The notes under the pieces: model-generated
What the model was told of the DNA's origin: nothing
What the model saw: the letters and a program-made list of their open reading frames with translations, nothing else
Databases searched by the model: none
Shown here: piece after piece, positions 25,689-36,046 of the stretch
How positions within the stretch are numbered: the first letter of the stretch is position 1
Layout: each line of letters opens with the position of its first letter
Assembly (NCBI RefSeq): GCF_004214835.1
Contig: NZ_PIQJ01000001.1
Location: 682,001 to 746,000 of the forward strand
Direction: 5' to 3'
From: Pseudidiomarina tainanensis
Lineage (GTDB): Bacteria > Pseudomonadota > Gammaproteobacteria > Enterobacterales > Alteromonadaceae
DNA length: 64,000 nucleotides
Translations under genes and position numbers: made by a program

Positions 25689-25735
25689 TGCGCTGGAGTG
25701 AGATTAATCTTCCCTAACGAGTAGTGCAAACGCGT

Positions 25736-27076
25736 ATGATTACGATCAAGAAAGGGCTGGATATCCCGATTTCGGGTGCGCCCCAGCAAACTATCGAGGA
25801 TGGCCAAGCCATCACCACCGTTGCCGTACTGGGTGAAGAGTATGTGGGAATGCGTCCAACCATGCATGTCAAGGTTGAAGACCGCGTTAAAAAAGGCCAG
25901 GTACTTTTCGAAGACAAGAAAAACCCAGGGGTTAAATTCACTGCACCTGCTGCGGGCGTTGTTAAAGACGTACTGCGTGGCGCAAAGCGAGTTTTGCAAG
26001 CTGTTGTCATTGAAGTTGACGGCGATGAGCAAGAAACCTTTGCGAAATACGACAGTAACGAATTAGCTAGCCTTGATCGTGCGAAGGTCGTCGAGCAATT
26101 AAACAACTCAGGTCAATGGGTTGCGTTGCGGACACGTCCATTTAGCCGCTCTCCGAAGCTTGACGCAGAGCCTACTGCAATTTTTGTCAATGCCATGGAT
26201 ACCAATCCACTGGCTGCCGACCCAGCCGTTATTATCAACGAACAGAAACAAGCATTTATTGACGGTTTGAAAGTTCTTGGCAACTTGACGCAAGGCAAAG
26301 TATTTGTCGTAAAAGCAGCTGATGCTGAAGTTGATACTGGCGATGCCAAAGTTCAGCTAGAAAGCTTCGCGGGGCCACACCCAGCTGGTCTAGTCGGCAC
26401 CCACATTCACTTCTTACAGCCGGTTTCCATGACCAAGCACGTTTGGCACATTGGTTACCAAGACGTGATTACCTTCGGTAAGTTATTTACCACTGGTGAA
26501 CTGTTCACTGATCGTGTTGTTGCATTAGCTGGCCCAAGCGCGAAGAAGCCGCGTTTGTTGCGTACTCGTCTTGGTGCGAACTTACGTGAACTGACCAAAG
26601 GTGAACTCGCGCAAGGTAACAACCGTGTGATTTCTGGTTCAGTGCTGAATGGTCACAAAGTTGACGACGCCCATCAGTGGTTAGGTCGTTTCCATAACCA
26701 AGTTAGCGTATTAGCTGAGGGTGACCAGAAAGAGTTCTTTGGCTGGATCAAGCCAGGTGTGAATCAGCACTCTGTGACCCGTGCGTACATGGGGCATTTG
26801 AATCCTAAGAAGCTATTTGCGATGACTACCACCACGAATGGTTCTGACCGTTCAATGGTTCCAATCGGCAACTATGAGCGCGTGATGCCGCTTGATATTT
26901 TGCCAACGATTTTGCTACGTGACTTGCTCTCTGGCGACACTGAACAAGCTCAGAAGTTGGGCTGTTTAGAGTTAGACGAAGAGGATTTGGCGCTGTGTTC
27001 TTATGTTTGCCCTGGCAAATACGAGTACGGTCCTGTGTTGCGTAACATGTTGACCGAAATTGAGAAAGAGGGCTGA
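25736..27076 (+). CDS. nqrA: Na+-NQR subunit A
   Basis: Protein of 446 residues, soluble cytoplasmic subunit of the Na+-translocating NADH:ubiquinone reductase, implicated in quinone binding. It starts with the canonical [18 protein letters not shown]. The C-terminus has [22 protein letters not shown], conserved in NqrA and related to RnfC. An upstream in-frame GTG at 25724 is rejected because of the canonical N-terminus. It is 2 bp before nqrB. Confidence 0.97.
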   Translation: MITIKKGLDIPISGAPQQTIEDGQAITTVAVLGEEYVGMRPTMHVKVEDRVKKGQVLFEDKKNPGVKFTAPAAGVVKDVLRGAKRVLQAVVIEVDGDEQETFAKYDSNELASLDRAKVVEQLNNSGQWVALRTRPFSRSPKLDAEPTAIFVNAMDTNPLAADPAVIINEQKQAFIDGLKVLGNLTQGKVFVVKAADAEVDTGDAKVQLESFAGPHPAGLVGTHIHFLQPVSMTKHVWHIGYQDVITFGKLFTTGELFTDRVVALAGPSAKKPRLLRTRLGANLRELTKGELAQGNNRVISGSVLNGHKVDDAHQWLGRFHNQVSVLAEGDQKEFFGWIKPGVNQHSVTRAYMGHLNPKKLFAMTTTTNGSDRSMVPIGNYERVMPLDILPTILLRDLLSGDTEQAQKLGCLELDEEDLALCSYVCPGKYEYGPVLRNMLTEIEKEG

Positions 27077-27078
27077 TC

Positions 27079-28278
27079 ATGGGCTTGAAAAGTTTTCTTG
27101 AGAATATAGAGCCAAACTTCGAAAAAGGCGGGAAGTACGAGAAGTTCTACGCCTTGTATGAAGCAGCGGCAACTATCTTTTACACGCCAGGTAAAGTAAC
27201 CAAAGGCATTACTCACGTTAAAGATAGCGTTGATCTGAAACGCATCATGATTTTAGTGTGGATGATGACTTTCCCAGCGATGTTCTGGGGGATGTACAAC
27301 ATCGGTAACCAAGCAGCGATGGCGCTGGTAAACGGCTATGAACTTGCTGATATTTGGCAAGTCGGTTTGTTTACTGCTTTAGGTGGTGATTTAAGCACTG
27401 CAGGCTGGGCCGGTAAGCTATTCTACGGTGCCTGTTTCTTTGTTCCCGTTTATGCAACGACCTTTATTGTCGGCGGTTTCTGGGAAGTACTCTTTGCCTC
27501 AATTCGTAAGCATGAAATCAACGAAGGCTTCTTCGTAACTTCTGTTCTGTTTGCGTTGACTCTGCCGGCAACAATGCCGTTATGGCAAGTTGCTTTAGGT
27601 ATCACCTTCGGTGTGGTTATCGGTAAAGAAATCTTCGGTGGTACTGGCCGTAACTTCCTTAATCCCGCGTTGACAGGTCGTGCGTTCTTATACTTCGCAT
27701 TCCCAGCGTCTATCTCGGGCGAGCAAGTATGGACTGCCGTTGACGGATTCTCTGGCGCAACTTTGTTGGGTCAAGCAACTGCAAGCACCGACTATATCGC
27801 TGACACTGCACTTTGGTGGGATGCCTTCTTAGGTAACATCCAAGGTTCAATGGGTGAAGTTTCAACCCTGATGATTCTTATCGGTGGTTTGGCGCTGATT
27901 TATTTCCGTATTGCATCATGGCGCATTGTGTCAGGTGTATTCATCGGTATGGTGGCATTGTCATTGCTATTCAACGTCATTGGCAGCGACACGAACCCAA
28001 TGTTCGCGATGCCATGGTACTGGCACTTAGTTGTTGGTGGTTTTGCCTTCGGTATGATGTTCATGGCCACTGACCCAGTATCTGCGTCTTTCACCAACAA
28101 AGGTAAGTTCTACTATGGCTTCCTGATTGGTGCAATGACTGTACTTATCCGTGTGGTAAACCCTGCGTATCCAGAAGGCATTATGTTAGCGATTCTATTC
28201 TCTAACGTATTTGCCCCGCTGTTTGACCACTTTGTTGTTCAATCAAACATTAAACGGAGAATGGCACGCAATGGCTAA
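27079..28278 (+). CDS. nqrB: Na+-NQR subunit B
   Basis: Protein of 399 residues, integral membrane subunit with about ten helices. [12 protein letters not shown] contains the Thr that carries covalent FMN in NqrB, attached by ApbE encoded downstream. [20 protein letters not shown] is another conserved segment. It forms much of the Na+ pathway with NqrD/E. The last codons overlap nqrC by 8 bp. Confidence 0.98.
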   Translation: MGLKSFLENIEPNFEKGGKYEKFYALYEAAATIFYTPGKVTKGITHVKDSVDLKRIMILVWMMTFPAMFWGMYNIGNQAAMALVNGYELADIWQVGLFTALGGDLSTAGWAGKLFYGACFFVPVYATTFIVGGFWEVLFASIRKHEINEGFFVTSVLFALTLPATMPLWQVALGITFGVVIGKEIFGGTGRNFLNPALTGRAFLYFAFPASISGEQVWTAVDGFSGATLLGQATASTDYIADTALWWDAFLGNIQGSMGEVSTLMILIGGLALIYFRIASWRIVSGVFIGMVALSLLFNVIGSDTNPMFAMPWYWHLVVGGFAFGMMFMATDPVSASFTNKGKFYYGFLIGAMTVLIRVVNPAYPEGIMLAILFSNVFAPLFDHFVVQSNIKRRMARNG

Positions 28279-29047
28279 TAAAAACGAATCACTCGGCAAA
28301 ACGTTATTTGTCGTGATCGCGCTCTGTTTAGTGTGCGCGGTCATCGTGGCGGGTTCTGCAGTTGGTTTGAAACCAATTCAGCAGAAAAATGCTGCGCTTG
28401 ATATGCAACGTAACGTGTTAGATGCGGCCGGATTATTAACACCAGAAACAGATGTGGTGGCAGTATTTAATAATCGCGTCGACACACGTTTAATCAACTT
28501 GAATACTCTTGAAGAAGTTGACTCTGTTGATGGTAAATCAGCAACGGAATATGACCCAATCGCTTCTGCGAAAAAAGCAGGCTTAGGTACTAAGCTTGAG
28601 AAAAGCGAAGACGTAGCGGGCATTGGCGCACTTGAGAACGTTTCTAAAGTTTACTTTATTAACGATGAAAACGGCGCCCTAGAAACTGTTGTGGTTTACG
28701 TTCGTGGTTATGGTCTGTGGGGAACCATGTACGGCCTGATGGCGGTTGCGCCAGACATGAATACCATCAAAGGTATTAACTTTTACGAGCACTCTGAAAC
28801 TCCGGGGCTTGGTGGCGAAATCCAGAATCCTAATTGGACAGCAAGCTGGCAAGGCAAAGAAATTTATGACAATGGCAGTGTTGCGATTGACGTCACCAAG
28901 AATGTGACTGACAAAGCGCATGACGTCGATGCTCTTTCAGGCGCGACTCTAACTAGTAACGGCGTTGAAAACACGATGCAGTTCTGGTTTAGCGATAAGG
29001 CATACGGCCCACTGTTCGATAAAATTCGCAAAGGGGAGCTGAACTAA
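28271..29047 (+). CDS. nqrC: Na+-NQR subunit C
   Basis: Protein of 258 residues with one N-terminal helix and a periplasmic FMN-binding domain. The flavinylation site is the Thr in [13 protein letters not shown]. Also conserved is [17 protein letters not shown]. The start is the ATG at 28271 inside the nqrB end, giving [15 protein letters not shown] as in other NqrC. The stop shares a base with the nqrD start. Confidence 0.97.
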   Translation: MANKNESLGKTLFVVIALCLVCAVIVAGSAVGLKPIQQKNAALDMQRNVLDAAGLLTPETDVVAVFNNRVDTRLINLNTLEEVDSVDGKSATEYDPIASAKKAGLGTKLEKSEDVAGIGALENVSKVYFINDENGALETVVVYVRGYGLWGTMYGLMAVAPDMNTIKGINFYEHSETPGLGGEIQNPNWTASWQGKEIYDNGSVAIDVTKNVTDKAHDVDALSGATLTSNGVENTMQFWFSDKAYGPLFDKIRKGELN

Positions 29048-29679
29048 TGGCGAGTGCAAAAGAAGTCAAAGAGGTTCTATTTGGACCGATTTTTGCTAAC
29101 AACCCGATTGCCTTACAAATTCTAGGTATCTGCTCGGCGTTGGCAGTCACGTCGAAAATGGAAAACACCGTGGTTATGTGTATCGCATTGACCTTGGTAA
29201 CCGCATTTTCGAACTTGTTTATTTCAATTATTCGTAATCATATTCCGTCAAGCGTACGTATCATTGTACAAATGACGATTATCGCGAGTTTGGTAATTGT
29301 TGTTGACCAAGTTCTGCGTGCTTATGCTTACAGTATTGCAAAAGAATTGTCGGTATTCGTTGGTTTGATTATCACCAACTGTATCGTTATGGGACGCGCT
29401 GAAGCTTACGCGATGAAGAGTCCACCAATGTTGTCGTTCCTAGACGGTATCGGTAATGGTTTGGGGTATTCAGTGGTGCTATTAACCGTTGGTTTCATTC
29501 GTGAGCTGTTCGGTTCAGGTAGCTTATTTGGCTATCAAATTTTGCAACTGGCTTCTGAGGGCGGTTGGTATCAACCAATCGGCTTGTTGGTGTTACCACC
29601 AAGCGCATTCTTCATTATCGGTGGCTTCATTTGGGTACTGCGTACCTTCCGCAAAGAACAAGTAGAGCCGAAGGAATAA
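29047..29679 (+). CDS. nqrD: Na+-NQR subunit D
   Basis: Protein of 210 residues with six membrane helices. Cys residues in [13 protein letters not shown] and [16 protein letters not shown] match those that, with NqrE, hold the intramembrane iron-sulfur centre. It belongs to the NqrDE/RnfAE family and relays electrons across the membrane. Confidence 0.97.
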   Translation: MASAKEVKEVLFGPIFANNPIALQILGICSALAVTSKMENTVVMCIALTLVTAFSNLFISIIRNHIPSSVRIIVQMTIIASLVIVVDQVLRAYAYSIAKELSVFVGLIITNCIVMGRAEAYAMKSPPMLSFLDGIGNGLGYSVVLLTVGFIRELFGSGSLFGYQILQLASEGGWYQPIGLLVLPPSAFFIIGGFIWVLRTFRKEQVEPKE

Positions 29680-29689
29680 GGAGCAGACC

Positions 29690-30298
29690 ATGGAAGCCTA
29701 TATCAGTTTATTTATTAAATCGATTTTCGTTGAAAACTTAGCGTTATCGTTCTTCCTTGGTATGTGTACTTTCTTAGCAGTATCAAAGAAAGTAACCACT
29801 GCTTTTGGTTTGGGCGTTGCGGTAATTGTTGTACTGGGTATCTCAGTACCTGCTAATAACTTGGTTTACCACAACATTCTAGCGCCAGGTGCACTAGATT
29901 GGGCTGGTTTCCCAGATGCAGATTTAAGTTTCTTACGTTTCTTAACCTTTATCGGCGTGATTGCAGCGTTGGTACAGATTCTGGAAATGGCGCTGGACAA
30001 GTACGTGCCGGCTTTATACAACGCGTTAGGTATCTTCCTGCCGTTGATTACTGTGAACTGCGCAATCTTCGGTGGCGTATCATTCATGGTAGAGCGTGAT
30101 TACACTTTCTCTGAGAGTGTGGTTTACGGTATTGGCGGCGGCGTAGGTTGGGCGTTGGCGATTGTTGCCTTGGCAGCAGTGCGCGAGAAGCTGAAGTATG
30201 CAGACGTGCCAGATGGATTACGCGGCTTGGGCATCACCTTTATGACGGTGGGTCTGATTGGTTTAGGGTTTATGTCTTTCTCAGGCATTTCGCTCTAA
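29690..30298 (+). CDS. nqrE: Na+-NQR subunit E
   Basis: Protein of 202 residues with six helices in inverted topology relative to NqrD. The cluster Cys residues are in [14 protein letters not shown] and [15 protein letters not shown]. The start is preceded by AAGGAG. Pairs with NqrD. Confidence 0.97.
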   Translation: MEAYISLFIKSIFVENLALSFFLGMCTFLAVSKKVTTAFGLGVAVIVVLGISVPANNLVYHNILAPGALDWAGFPDADLSFLRFLTFIGVIAALVQILEMALDKYVPALYNALGIFLPLITVNCAIFGGVSFMVERDYTFSESVVYGIGGGVGWALAIVALAAVREKLKYADVPDGLRGLGITFMTVGLIGLGFMSFSGISL

Positions 30299-30345
30299 TT
30301 TCATCCGGTTACGAACGATAACGTATTAAGTAGAGGTACAAGTCG

Positions 30346-31587
30346 ATGCAAGGGCAAGATTTGACACTAATAGCGCTCGGCGTAGGCATGTTTACCTTGA
30401 TTGTATTGATTTTGGTTGCAGTGATTATGGTCGCTAAATCAAAATTGGTCCCTCAGGGTGATGTCGAGATTTTAATTAATGATGACGAAGATAAGAAAAT
30501 CACCACGCAACCAGGTACTAAGTTGCTTGGCGCTCTAGCAAACGCGGGTATTTTCGTTTCGTCAGCATGTGGCGGTGGTGGTTCTTGTGGCCAGTGCCGT
30601 GTGGTTATTAAAGAAGGTGGTGGTGAAATTCTACCAACCGAACGTGATCACATTAACCGTAAAGAAGCCCGCGAAGGTTGCCGTTTATCATGTCAGGTAA
30701 ACGTGAAGCAAAACATGAAAATCGAACTTCCAGAAGAAGTATTCGGTATTCGTAAGTGGGATTGTACGGTTAAATCGAACAACAACGTTGCCACCTTCAT
30801 TAAAGAATTTGTGGTGCAGTTGCCAGAAGGTGAAGAAGTACCATTCCGCGCTGGTGGTTACATTCAGATCGAATGTCCGCCACATCACGTGAAATTTAAA
30901 GACTTCGATATCGAAGAGAAATTCCGTGGTGATTGGGAGCACTTTGGCTTCTTTAACCTTGAGTCAAAAGTGAACGAAGAAGTTATTCGTGCATACTCAA
31001 TGGCGAACTACCCAGACGAGAAAGGCATTATCATGTTGAACGTGCGTATCGCTACGCCGCCACCGCGTGATATGAGCTTGCCACCAGGTCAAATGTCATC
31101 GTACATCTTCAGCTTGAAGCCAGGCGATAAAGTGACGATTTCTGGTCCGTTCGGTGAGTTCTTCGCGAAAGATACCAAAGCAGAAATGGTGTTCGTTGGT
31201 GGTGGTGCAGGTATGGCGCCAATGCGTTCACATATCTTCGACCAATTACGTCGTTTGAAGTCTGATCGTAAGATGACGTTCTGGTACGGTGCACGTTCGA
31301 AGAAAGAAATGTTCTACGTTGAAGATTTCGACATGTTGGCACGTGAAAACGACAACTTCGAATGGCACGTGGCATTGTCTGACCCACAACCAGAAGATAA
31401 CTGGGAAGGTTATACAGGCTTTATTCACAACGTATTGTTCGAGAACTATCTGAAGGATCATGATGCGCCTGAAGATTGCGAATTCTATATGTGTGGACCA
31501 CCGATGATGAACGCTGCGGTCATTAAAATGCTAAAAGACTTGGGCGTCGAAGACGAAAACATCTTGTTGGATGACTTCGGTGGCTAA
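30346..31587 (+). CDS. nqrF: Na+-NQR subunit F, NADH dehydrogenase
   Basis: Protein of 413 residues and the electron entry point. One N-terminal helix is followed by a ferredoxin-type [2Fe-2S] domain ([14 protein letters not shown] plus [10 protein letters not shown]), then FAD (RAYSMANYP) and NAD(P)H ([21 protein letters not shown]) domains. It oxidises NADH and passes electrons to the [2Fe-2S] cluster and on to the NqrD/E centre. AGAGGT precedes the ATG. Confidence 0.98.
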   Translation: MQGQDLTLIALGVGMFTLIVLILVAVIMVAKSKLVPQGDVEILINDDEDKKITTQPGTKLLGALANAGIFVSSACGGGGSCGQCRVVIKEGGGEILPTERDHINRKEAREGCRLSCQVNVKQNMKIELPEEVFGIRKWDCTVKSNNNVATFIKEFVVQLPEGEEVPFRAGGYIQIECPPHHVKFKDFDIEEKFRGDWEHFGFFNLESKVNEEVIRAYSMANYPDEKGIIMLNVRIATPPPRDMSLPPGQMSSYIFSLKPGDKVTISGPFGEFFAKDTKAEMVFVGGGAGMAPMRSHIFDQLRRLKSDRKMTFWYGARSKKEMFYVEDFDMLARENDNFEWHVALSDPQPEDNWEGYTGFIHNVLFENYLKDHDAPEDCEFYMCGPPMMNAAVIKMLKDLGVEDENILLDDFGG

Positions 31588-31621
31588 CCTTAACGGTTAA
31601 CTGTAAGGTGAAATAAATCGG

Positions 31622-32644
31622 ATGAAGATGAATCTGTCATCGACTCTGCGAATCTGGCTAGCCCTGATAGGGCTGGCCTTTTTCGTTTCATGTACGCCGG
31701 CACCTCAGCAAATTTCGGTGTCCGGTGAAACCATGGGTACGACCTACCACATTCGTTACGTGACAGCGAATCCAAACCATTCGCCAGAACGCGTTAAAGA
31801 ACGTGTTGACGCCGTTTTGGAGCAGGTTAATAGCCAAATGTCGACGTACGATCCAAACTCCGAATTATCGTTGTTTAACCAACGGAAAACCACGGAGCCG
31901 GTAGTCATTTCACGTTCCCTTGAAACAGTTGTAAGGCGCGCGCTTGAAATCGGCGAAGAAACTGATGGCTTACTTGATGTGACCGTCGGGCCACTGGTGA
32001 ACTTGTGGGGGTTTGGTCCATTAGGTCGACCTGAGCAAGTGCCGACCGAACAGCAGTTATTAGAGGTGCGTGATCATGTTGGTTATCAATATTTGACCGT
32101 CGAAAACCATCAGCTAACCAAAGCTGTTCCTGACTTGTATGTTGATTTATCGACAATCGCTAAAGGTTACGGTGTTGATCGGGTTGCGATACTGATGGAA
32201 CAGATGGAGATTCGTAACTATTTGGTCGAAATTGGTGGCGAAATGCGTATGCGGGGCACTAAACCTGGTGAACAGCCTTGGCGTATTGCGGTTGAACAAC
32301 CTGTGACTTTAGATCGTGCCGTGCAGCGCATCATTGAACCGGGTAATAATGCGGTGGCAACTTCGGGTGACTATCGCAATTATTTTGAAGAAGATGGTGT
32401 GCGCTATTCGCACATTATCGATCCTCGTACCGGCTATCCTATTCAGCACAATTTAGTTTCGGTTACCGTGATTAGTGAAACCTGTATGGATGCCGACGCA
32501 TATGCGACAGCATTAACTGTCATGGGAGCTGAAAAAGCACTTGAGTTTGCCAATCAAAAAGGTCTCGCCGTGTTGTTAGTGACCCGTGAAAACGATCAAT
32601 TTAAAGAGTACACTAGTACTGCATTCAAACGATTTGAGCAGTAG
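31622..32644 (+). CDS. apbE: ApbE FMN transferase lipoprotein
   Basis: Protein of 340 residues. A lipoprotein signal with lipobox FFVSC is followed by the ApbE fold: SGETMGTTYHIRY, EIGGEMRMRG, and ATSGDYRNYFEEDGVRYSHI with DPRTGYP. It transfers FMN from FAD to Thr residues of NqrB and NqrC in a Mg2+-dependent reaction at the periplasmic face. It directly follows nqrF, as in many nqr loci. Met codons at 31622 and 31628 are both possible. Confidence 0.96.
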   Translation: MKMNLSSTLRIWLALIGLAFFVSCTPAPQQISVSGETMGTTYHIRYVTANPNHSPERVKERVDAVLEQVNSQMSTYDPNSELSLFNQRKTTEPVVISRSLETVVRRALEIGEETDGLLDVTVGPLVNLWGFGPLGRPEQVPTEQQLLEVRDHVGYQYLTVENHQLTKAVPDLYVDLSTIAKGYGVDRVAILMEQMEIRNYLVEIGGEMRMRGTKPGEQPWRIAVEQPVTLDRAVQRIIEPGNNAVATSGDYRNYFEEDGVRYSHIIDPRTGYPIQHNLVSVTVISETCMDADAYATALTVMGAEKALEFANQKGLAVLLVTRENDQFKEYTSTAFKRFEQ

Positions 32645-32658
32645 CTCAGGAGGTCCAC

Positions 32659-32889
32659 ATGGGCGTTTTTATTGCTGTATTCGTCATCATGTTGGTGGTG
32701 GTATTGGCCATGTCAGTGGGGTTTATAGCCCAACGTAAGTCGATTTCTGGAAGTTGTGGCGGCATCTCGTCGTTAGGCATGGAAAAGGCTTGTGACTGCA
32801 AAGATCCGTGCGATGATAAAAAGGCACGTATGGCTGAAGAAGCTCGAGCTGCGAAAGAAAAGCAGTGGCAGGAAAATCGAATCGATTAA
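32659..32889 (+). CDS. nqrM: NqrM, Na+-NQR maturation factor
   Basis: Protein of 76 residues: one N-terminal helix, then a Cys-rich segment (SGSCGG and KACDCKDPCDDKK) and a charged helical tail. NqrM (DUF539) is required for NQR maturation and is thought to deliver iron for the NqrD/E centre. AGGAGG lies just before the ATG. The next gene, a desulfurase fusion, begins 14 bp after its stop. Confidence 0.95.
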   Translation: MGVFIAVFVIMLVVVLAMSVGFIAQRKSISGSCGGISSLGMEKACDCKDPCDDKKARMAEEARAAKEKQWQENRID

Positions 32890-32903
32890 TTGAAAGGAGT
32901 TAA

Positions 32904-35054
32904 ATGATGGTTACACCGGTACAAATTCGCCCGAAATCGGCTGAAATTTACCTCGATTGTAATGCAACGACGCCGGTGTTGCCGCAAATAGCTCAAGCTG
33001 TGGAACACGTGATGGAACACGTGTTTGGCAACCCTTCGAGTAGCCATATTACAGGGCTACAAGCGCGTTACATTCTCGATAATACCCGTCGTCTAGGGCG
33101 TCAAGTGATCGGCGCACCGCAAGGGCGCTTGTTTTTCACCAGTGGTGCCACTGAAGGCATACAAACTGCTGTGTTATCGGCTTTAACTGCCGCGCGCAAT
33201 AGTACTAATTTAGGTGGCAAGCGTTGGTTGCTTTATGGTGCCACCGAACATAAGGCTGTCCCACAAGCGCTCGAGCACTGGAACAAACTGCTGCAACTGA
33301 ACGCTGAATTGAAAGCGATTCCAGTTGATAGACGCGGTAAATTAGATCTGCAATTTATTGCCGAACATGTTGGTGCCGCGCATATGATTTGCACCATGGC
33401 GGTTAATAATGAAACCGGTGTGAAGCAAGATCTAGTTGAACTCGAACGCGTTATTCGCGGCGAAAATGCCGACGTGCCGTGGATGGTGGATTGTGTGCAA
33501 GCTCTGGGTAAGCAAAACCTAGCACTCAGTGAAACCACGATTGATTATGCCCCATTTAGTGGACACAAGCTTTACGGACCGAAAGGCATTGGGTTTATGT
33601 ATGTGCGCGAGAGCGCGCCATTTACCCCGTTAATTATCGGTGGTGGTCAGGAACAAGGGCAACGTTCGGGTACCGAGAACCTTCCTGGAATTGCCGCATT
33701 ACATGCGCTATTTGAGCTACTTCTGGATAAACAGCAGCAGGTTTTCCAAAGCCAAGCTGTGCTTGACGGGTATCGCGACAAATTACTTACGGCATTGCGT
33801 TCTGCGTTCCCAACCCTCGTATTAAATCACGATTTGGATGACTCGGTGCCGACAACGCTGAATTTCTCCGTTCGTGGCGTGCCATCACGCGACATAATGG
33901 ATGTGTTCGATGCTGCAAATATTCGCGTCAGCTCTGGCTCGGCGTGTAGTTCTGGTGTCACACGCAGCTTTGTGCTGGATGCGATGGGTTTAGAAACATG
34001 GCGTTCAAGTTCGGCCATCCGTTTGTCGTTTGGGCCAGTAACATCTGCAAGCATCATCGATGCAGCTTGCGAGCGCATCCGCGATGCGGCGATGGCGCTA
34101 AGACAGTCTTGTCTGTTAGTTTCTGACACCAACGAAGACATTGATAGCGATCTTGATGGGGTGGTGCAGCTGCGATTTGATAGTCAGTGCTGTTACTTAC
34201 TCATCGATAAAGCTGCCGGCGAAATGGCGGTGATCGATCCGGTTCCGGAATTAGCAGAGCGCATCGAGCGTCTCGTTGCATGTCAAAACTATCGCGTCAA
34301 AGCCGTGTTGACCACCGAAGCTCAAGAGTCAGACAGTCCAGCAGCAATGCTTGCGCAATTGTTGTGTGCAAGTGGTTGCAGCGCTCAGCGTGACGCTGTC
34401 GGTTGGCCATTAGATGCGGTGGGTGGTTGTGAAGCGCCAGTTGAATGCCAAGTTGACGTGTTTGGTTGTTTGCGGGTGGGTGAACGTCGACTGTACCGCG
34501 TGGGAACGCGTGAACCCGTATTCTTGTTGAGCTCGCCGCTAACCAGTGACGCCGTATCACCACATGTTGATTTTGCTTTCATTGGTGAACAGCATGATGT
34601 TTCTTCGCTAGCTCAGGTTGTTCATGAGCAAACGCTCTTGCTTGCTCGTCGTGATGATGCGTTCCGCGTGGTCGAGAAGCTTTGTGAGGTCTCTGGTGAC
34701 TGTACGCCATGTCAACTCGTTGATGTTTCACTTGAACAACAACAAGAGTGGTTGGCACAGCCTGAAACATTGGTCGTAGATGTCCGTGAACAGCAAGAAC
34801 ATCAAGTTCGTCAATTGTCGGTCGATGCCGAAGTCATTAACGTACCACTGACGCGGTTGGCTCAGTTTATTTACAGCCATCGTCAACATTACAAAACTCG
34901 GCCAATCGTTTGTGTCTGTCGTTCAGGACACCGTAGCGCGGTTGCCGCGCAGGTATTGGCTCGTCATGGATTTGCGCATGTGAGCCATTTGTCGGGAGGT
35001 ACAGCCTTACTTATCGAAGCTGATTCGCGCGACAAAGCCGTCCTTACCGACTAA
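32904..35054 (+). CDS. Cysteine desulfurase / inactive PDO-like MBL / rhodanese triple fusion
   Basis: Protein of 716 residues in three parts. Residues 1-405 form an IscS/NifS-type PLP enzyme: PLP Lys222 in SGHKLYGPKG and active-site Cys348 in SSGSACSSG. Residues about 417-585 resemble the ETHE1 persulfide dioxygenase fold (CYLLIDKAAGEMAVIDPV), but the HxHxDH metal motif is replaced by TTEAQESDS, so metal binding is probably lost. Residues about 610-716 form a rhodanese with active Cys672 in CRSGHRS. The predicted role is to take sulfur from cysteine and pass persulfide intramolecularly. GAAAGGAG gives strong initiation. It follows nqrM by 14 bp, which suggests a role in NQR iron-sulfur assembly. 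That role is inference. The 3' end overlaps the convergent gene by 48 bp. Confidence 0.9.
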   Translation: MMVTPVQIRPKSAEIYLDCNATTPVLPQIAQAVEHVMEHVFGNPSSSHITGLQARYILDNTRRLGRQVIGAPQGRLFFTSGATEGIQTAVLSALTAARNSTNLGGKRWLLYGATEHKAVPQALEHWNKLLQLNAELKAIPVDRRGKLDLQFIAEHVGAAHMICTMAVNNETGVKQDLVELERVIRGENADVPWMVDCVQALGKQNLALSETTIDYAPFSGHKLYGPKGIGFMYVRESAPFTPLIIGGGQEQGQRSGTENLPGIAALHALFELLLDKQQQVFQSQAVLDGYRDKLLTALRSAFPTLVLNHDLDDSVPTTLNFSVRGVPSRDIMDVFDAANIRVSSGSACSSGVTRSFVLDAMGLETWRSSSAIRLSFGPVTSASIIDAACERIRDAAMALRQSCLLVSDTNEDIDSDLDGVVQLRFDSQCCYLLIDKAAGEMAVIDPVPELAERIERLVACQNYRVKAVLTTEAQESDSPAAMLAQLLCASGCSAQRDAVGWPLDAVGGCEAPVECQVDVFGCLRVGERRLYRVGTREPVFLLSSPLTSDAVSPHVDFAFIGEQHDVSSLAQVVHEQTLLLARRDDAFRVVEKLCEVSGDCTPCQLVDVSLEQQQEWLAQPETLVVDVREQQEHQVRQLSVDAEVINVPLTRLAQFIYSHRQHYKTRPIVCVCRSGHRSAVAAQVLARHGFAHVSHLSGGTALLIEADSRDKAVLTD

Positions 35055-35984
35055 ATAGCAGCGCTGGTTGATGCAAGCACTGTTCCAAATGTTGGCATCA
35101 CTGAGTTGCTCCCAAGTCATATCGGCGCTGCTAAGATATGCAGCGCCATTGGGATTACTTACTAACATGTCGCCATTCGGGCGCACTGTTAAACTATACA
35201 AAGCACCTTCAAATTCAGGTTCCGGTAGCGCGATAAACTCACCGTCTTGGTAGCGCATGAGGCGCGGTTGGGTTTGCGGTTCGTTTAAGTCACCACCGGC
35301 AATAATCACTTCTTTTTCAGACAACGGCCAAACACTGGCAATACCGGCACTTGGGCCGGCAGGCAGTGGTGTGTCGATAGCTTTAAAGCGAATACCGAAA
35401 GTGCGTTTTAATAAGAGTCTTGCGGTGCTGCCGTTGGCGGTGCCGATGGCCCAAATATTGTTGTTAAAGCGGACACAGCCGCCGCTGGCTGCTAAGCCCC
35501 CTTCATCAGGTAGTGGTGCGGAGTCAACGACATTACTTGCAGAAAGCCAGTTGCGGCCATCGGTACTGCGTACCATTTCCCAACGGCCTTCGATGCTGTC
35601 ACCATAAACCCAGGCTTCGCCGTTATTTGCCATCGCAATACAGTTGAGAAATTGATTTGAGCCAGCACGAAAGCGAAGTTGCCAATTGCGTCCGCCGTTA
35701 GACGTGTAATAAACACGCGAGTCACCATTTTCGCCAATACTGAGTGCGTAAGCATGGTTGGCATCGAGTGCTTCAATATCACGGAACTGAAGACTTTCGC
35801 TGGTGGGATTGAAATATTCCCAAGTTTCTCCGGCATCGGTGCTGCGAGCGATGGTCGCATTTGAGCCGCTAAGCCAAACCACATTATTGGTTGGCGCGCT
35901 CACGCCAATCCAATGCACATCTGGCTTACTCTCTAACGAGGTGACACTTAAAGTCGCTGAAACAACAAGACTAACCGCAATCAT
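35007..35984 (-). CDS. Ycf48/BNR-like beta-propeller protein
   Basis: Protein of 325 residues with a short hydrophobic N-terminus (signal peptide likely). Repeated blade motifs include ARSTDAGETWEYFNP, YYTSNGGRNWQLRF and VRSTDGRNWLSAS, typical of Ycf48-like and sialidase-type Asp-box propellers. Plant and cyanobacterial Ycf48 assist photosystem II assembly; the bacterial homologue here must act elsewhere and its substrate is unknown. A GAGG Shine-Dalgarno precedes the ATG. The 3' end lies inside the end of the fusion gene on the other strand. Confidence 0.75.
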   Translation of the reverse strand: MIAVSLVVSATLSVTSLESKPDVHWIGVSAPTNNVVWLSGSNATIARSTDAGETWEYFNPTSESLQFRDIEALDANHAYALSIGENGDSRVYYTSNGGRNWQLRFRAGSNQFLNCIAMANNGEAWVYGDSIEGRWEMVRSTDGRNWLSASNVVDSAPLPDEGGLAASGGCVRFNNNIWAIGTANGSTARLLLKRTFGIRFKAIDTPLPAGPSAGIASVWPLSEKEVIIAGGDLNEPQTQPRLMRYQDGEFIALPEPEFEGALYSLTVRPNGDMLVSNPNGAAYLSSADMTWEQLSDANIWNSACINQRCYLVGKDGFVARISFDK

Positions 35985-36046
35985 AAAACCTCATTTTTAC
36001 TATAGCGAATGCTTCTATCGTGGCTGTTTCAGCGCCTAAACACAAG

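Noticed and set aside
25674..25698. Pseudoknot riboswitch in the nqr leader
   Set aside because: The loop is only four bases and sits on an 11-bp stem, so full pairing with downstream GGAG is sterically doubtful; no known riboswitch consensus fits.
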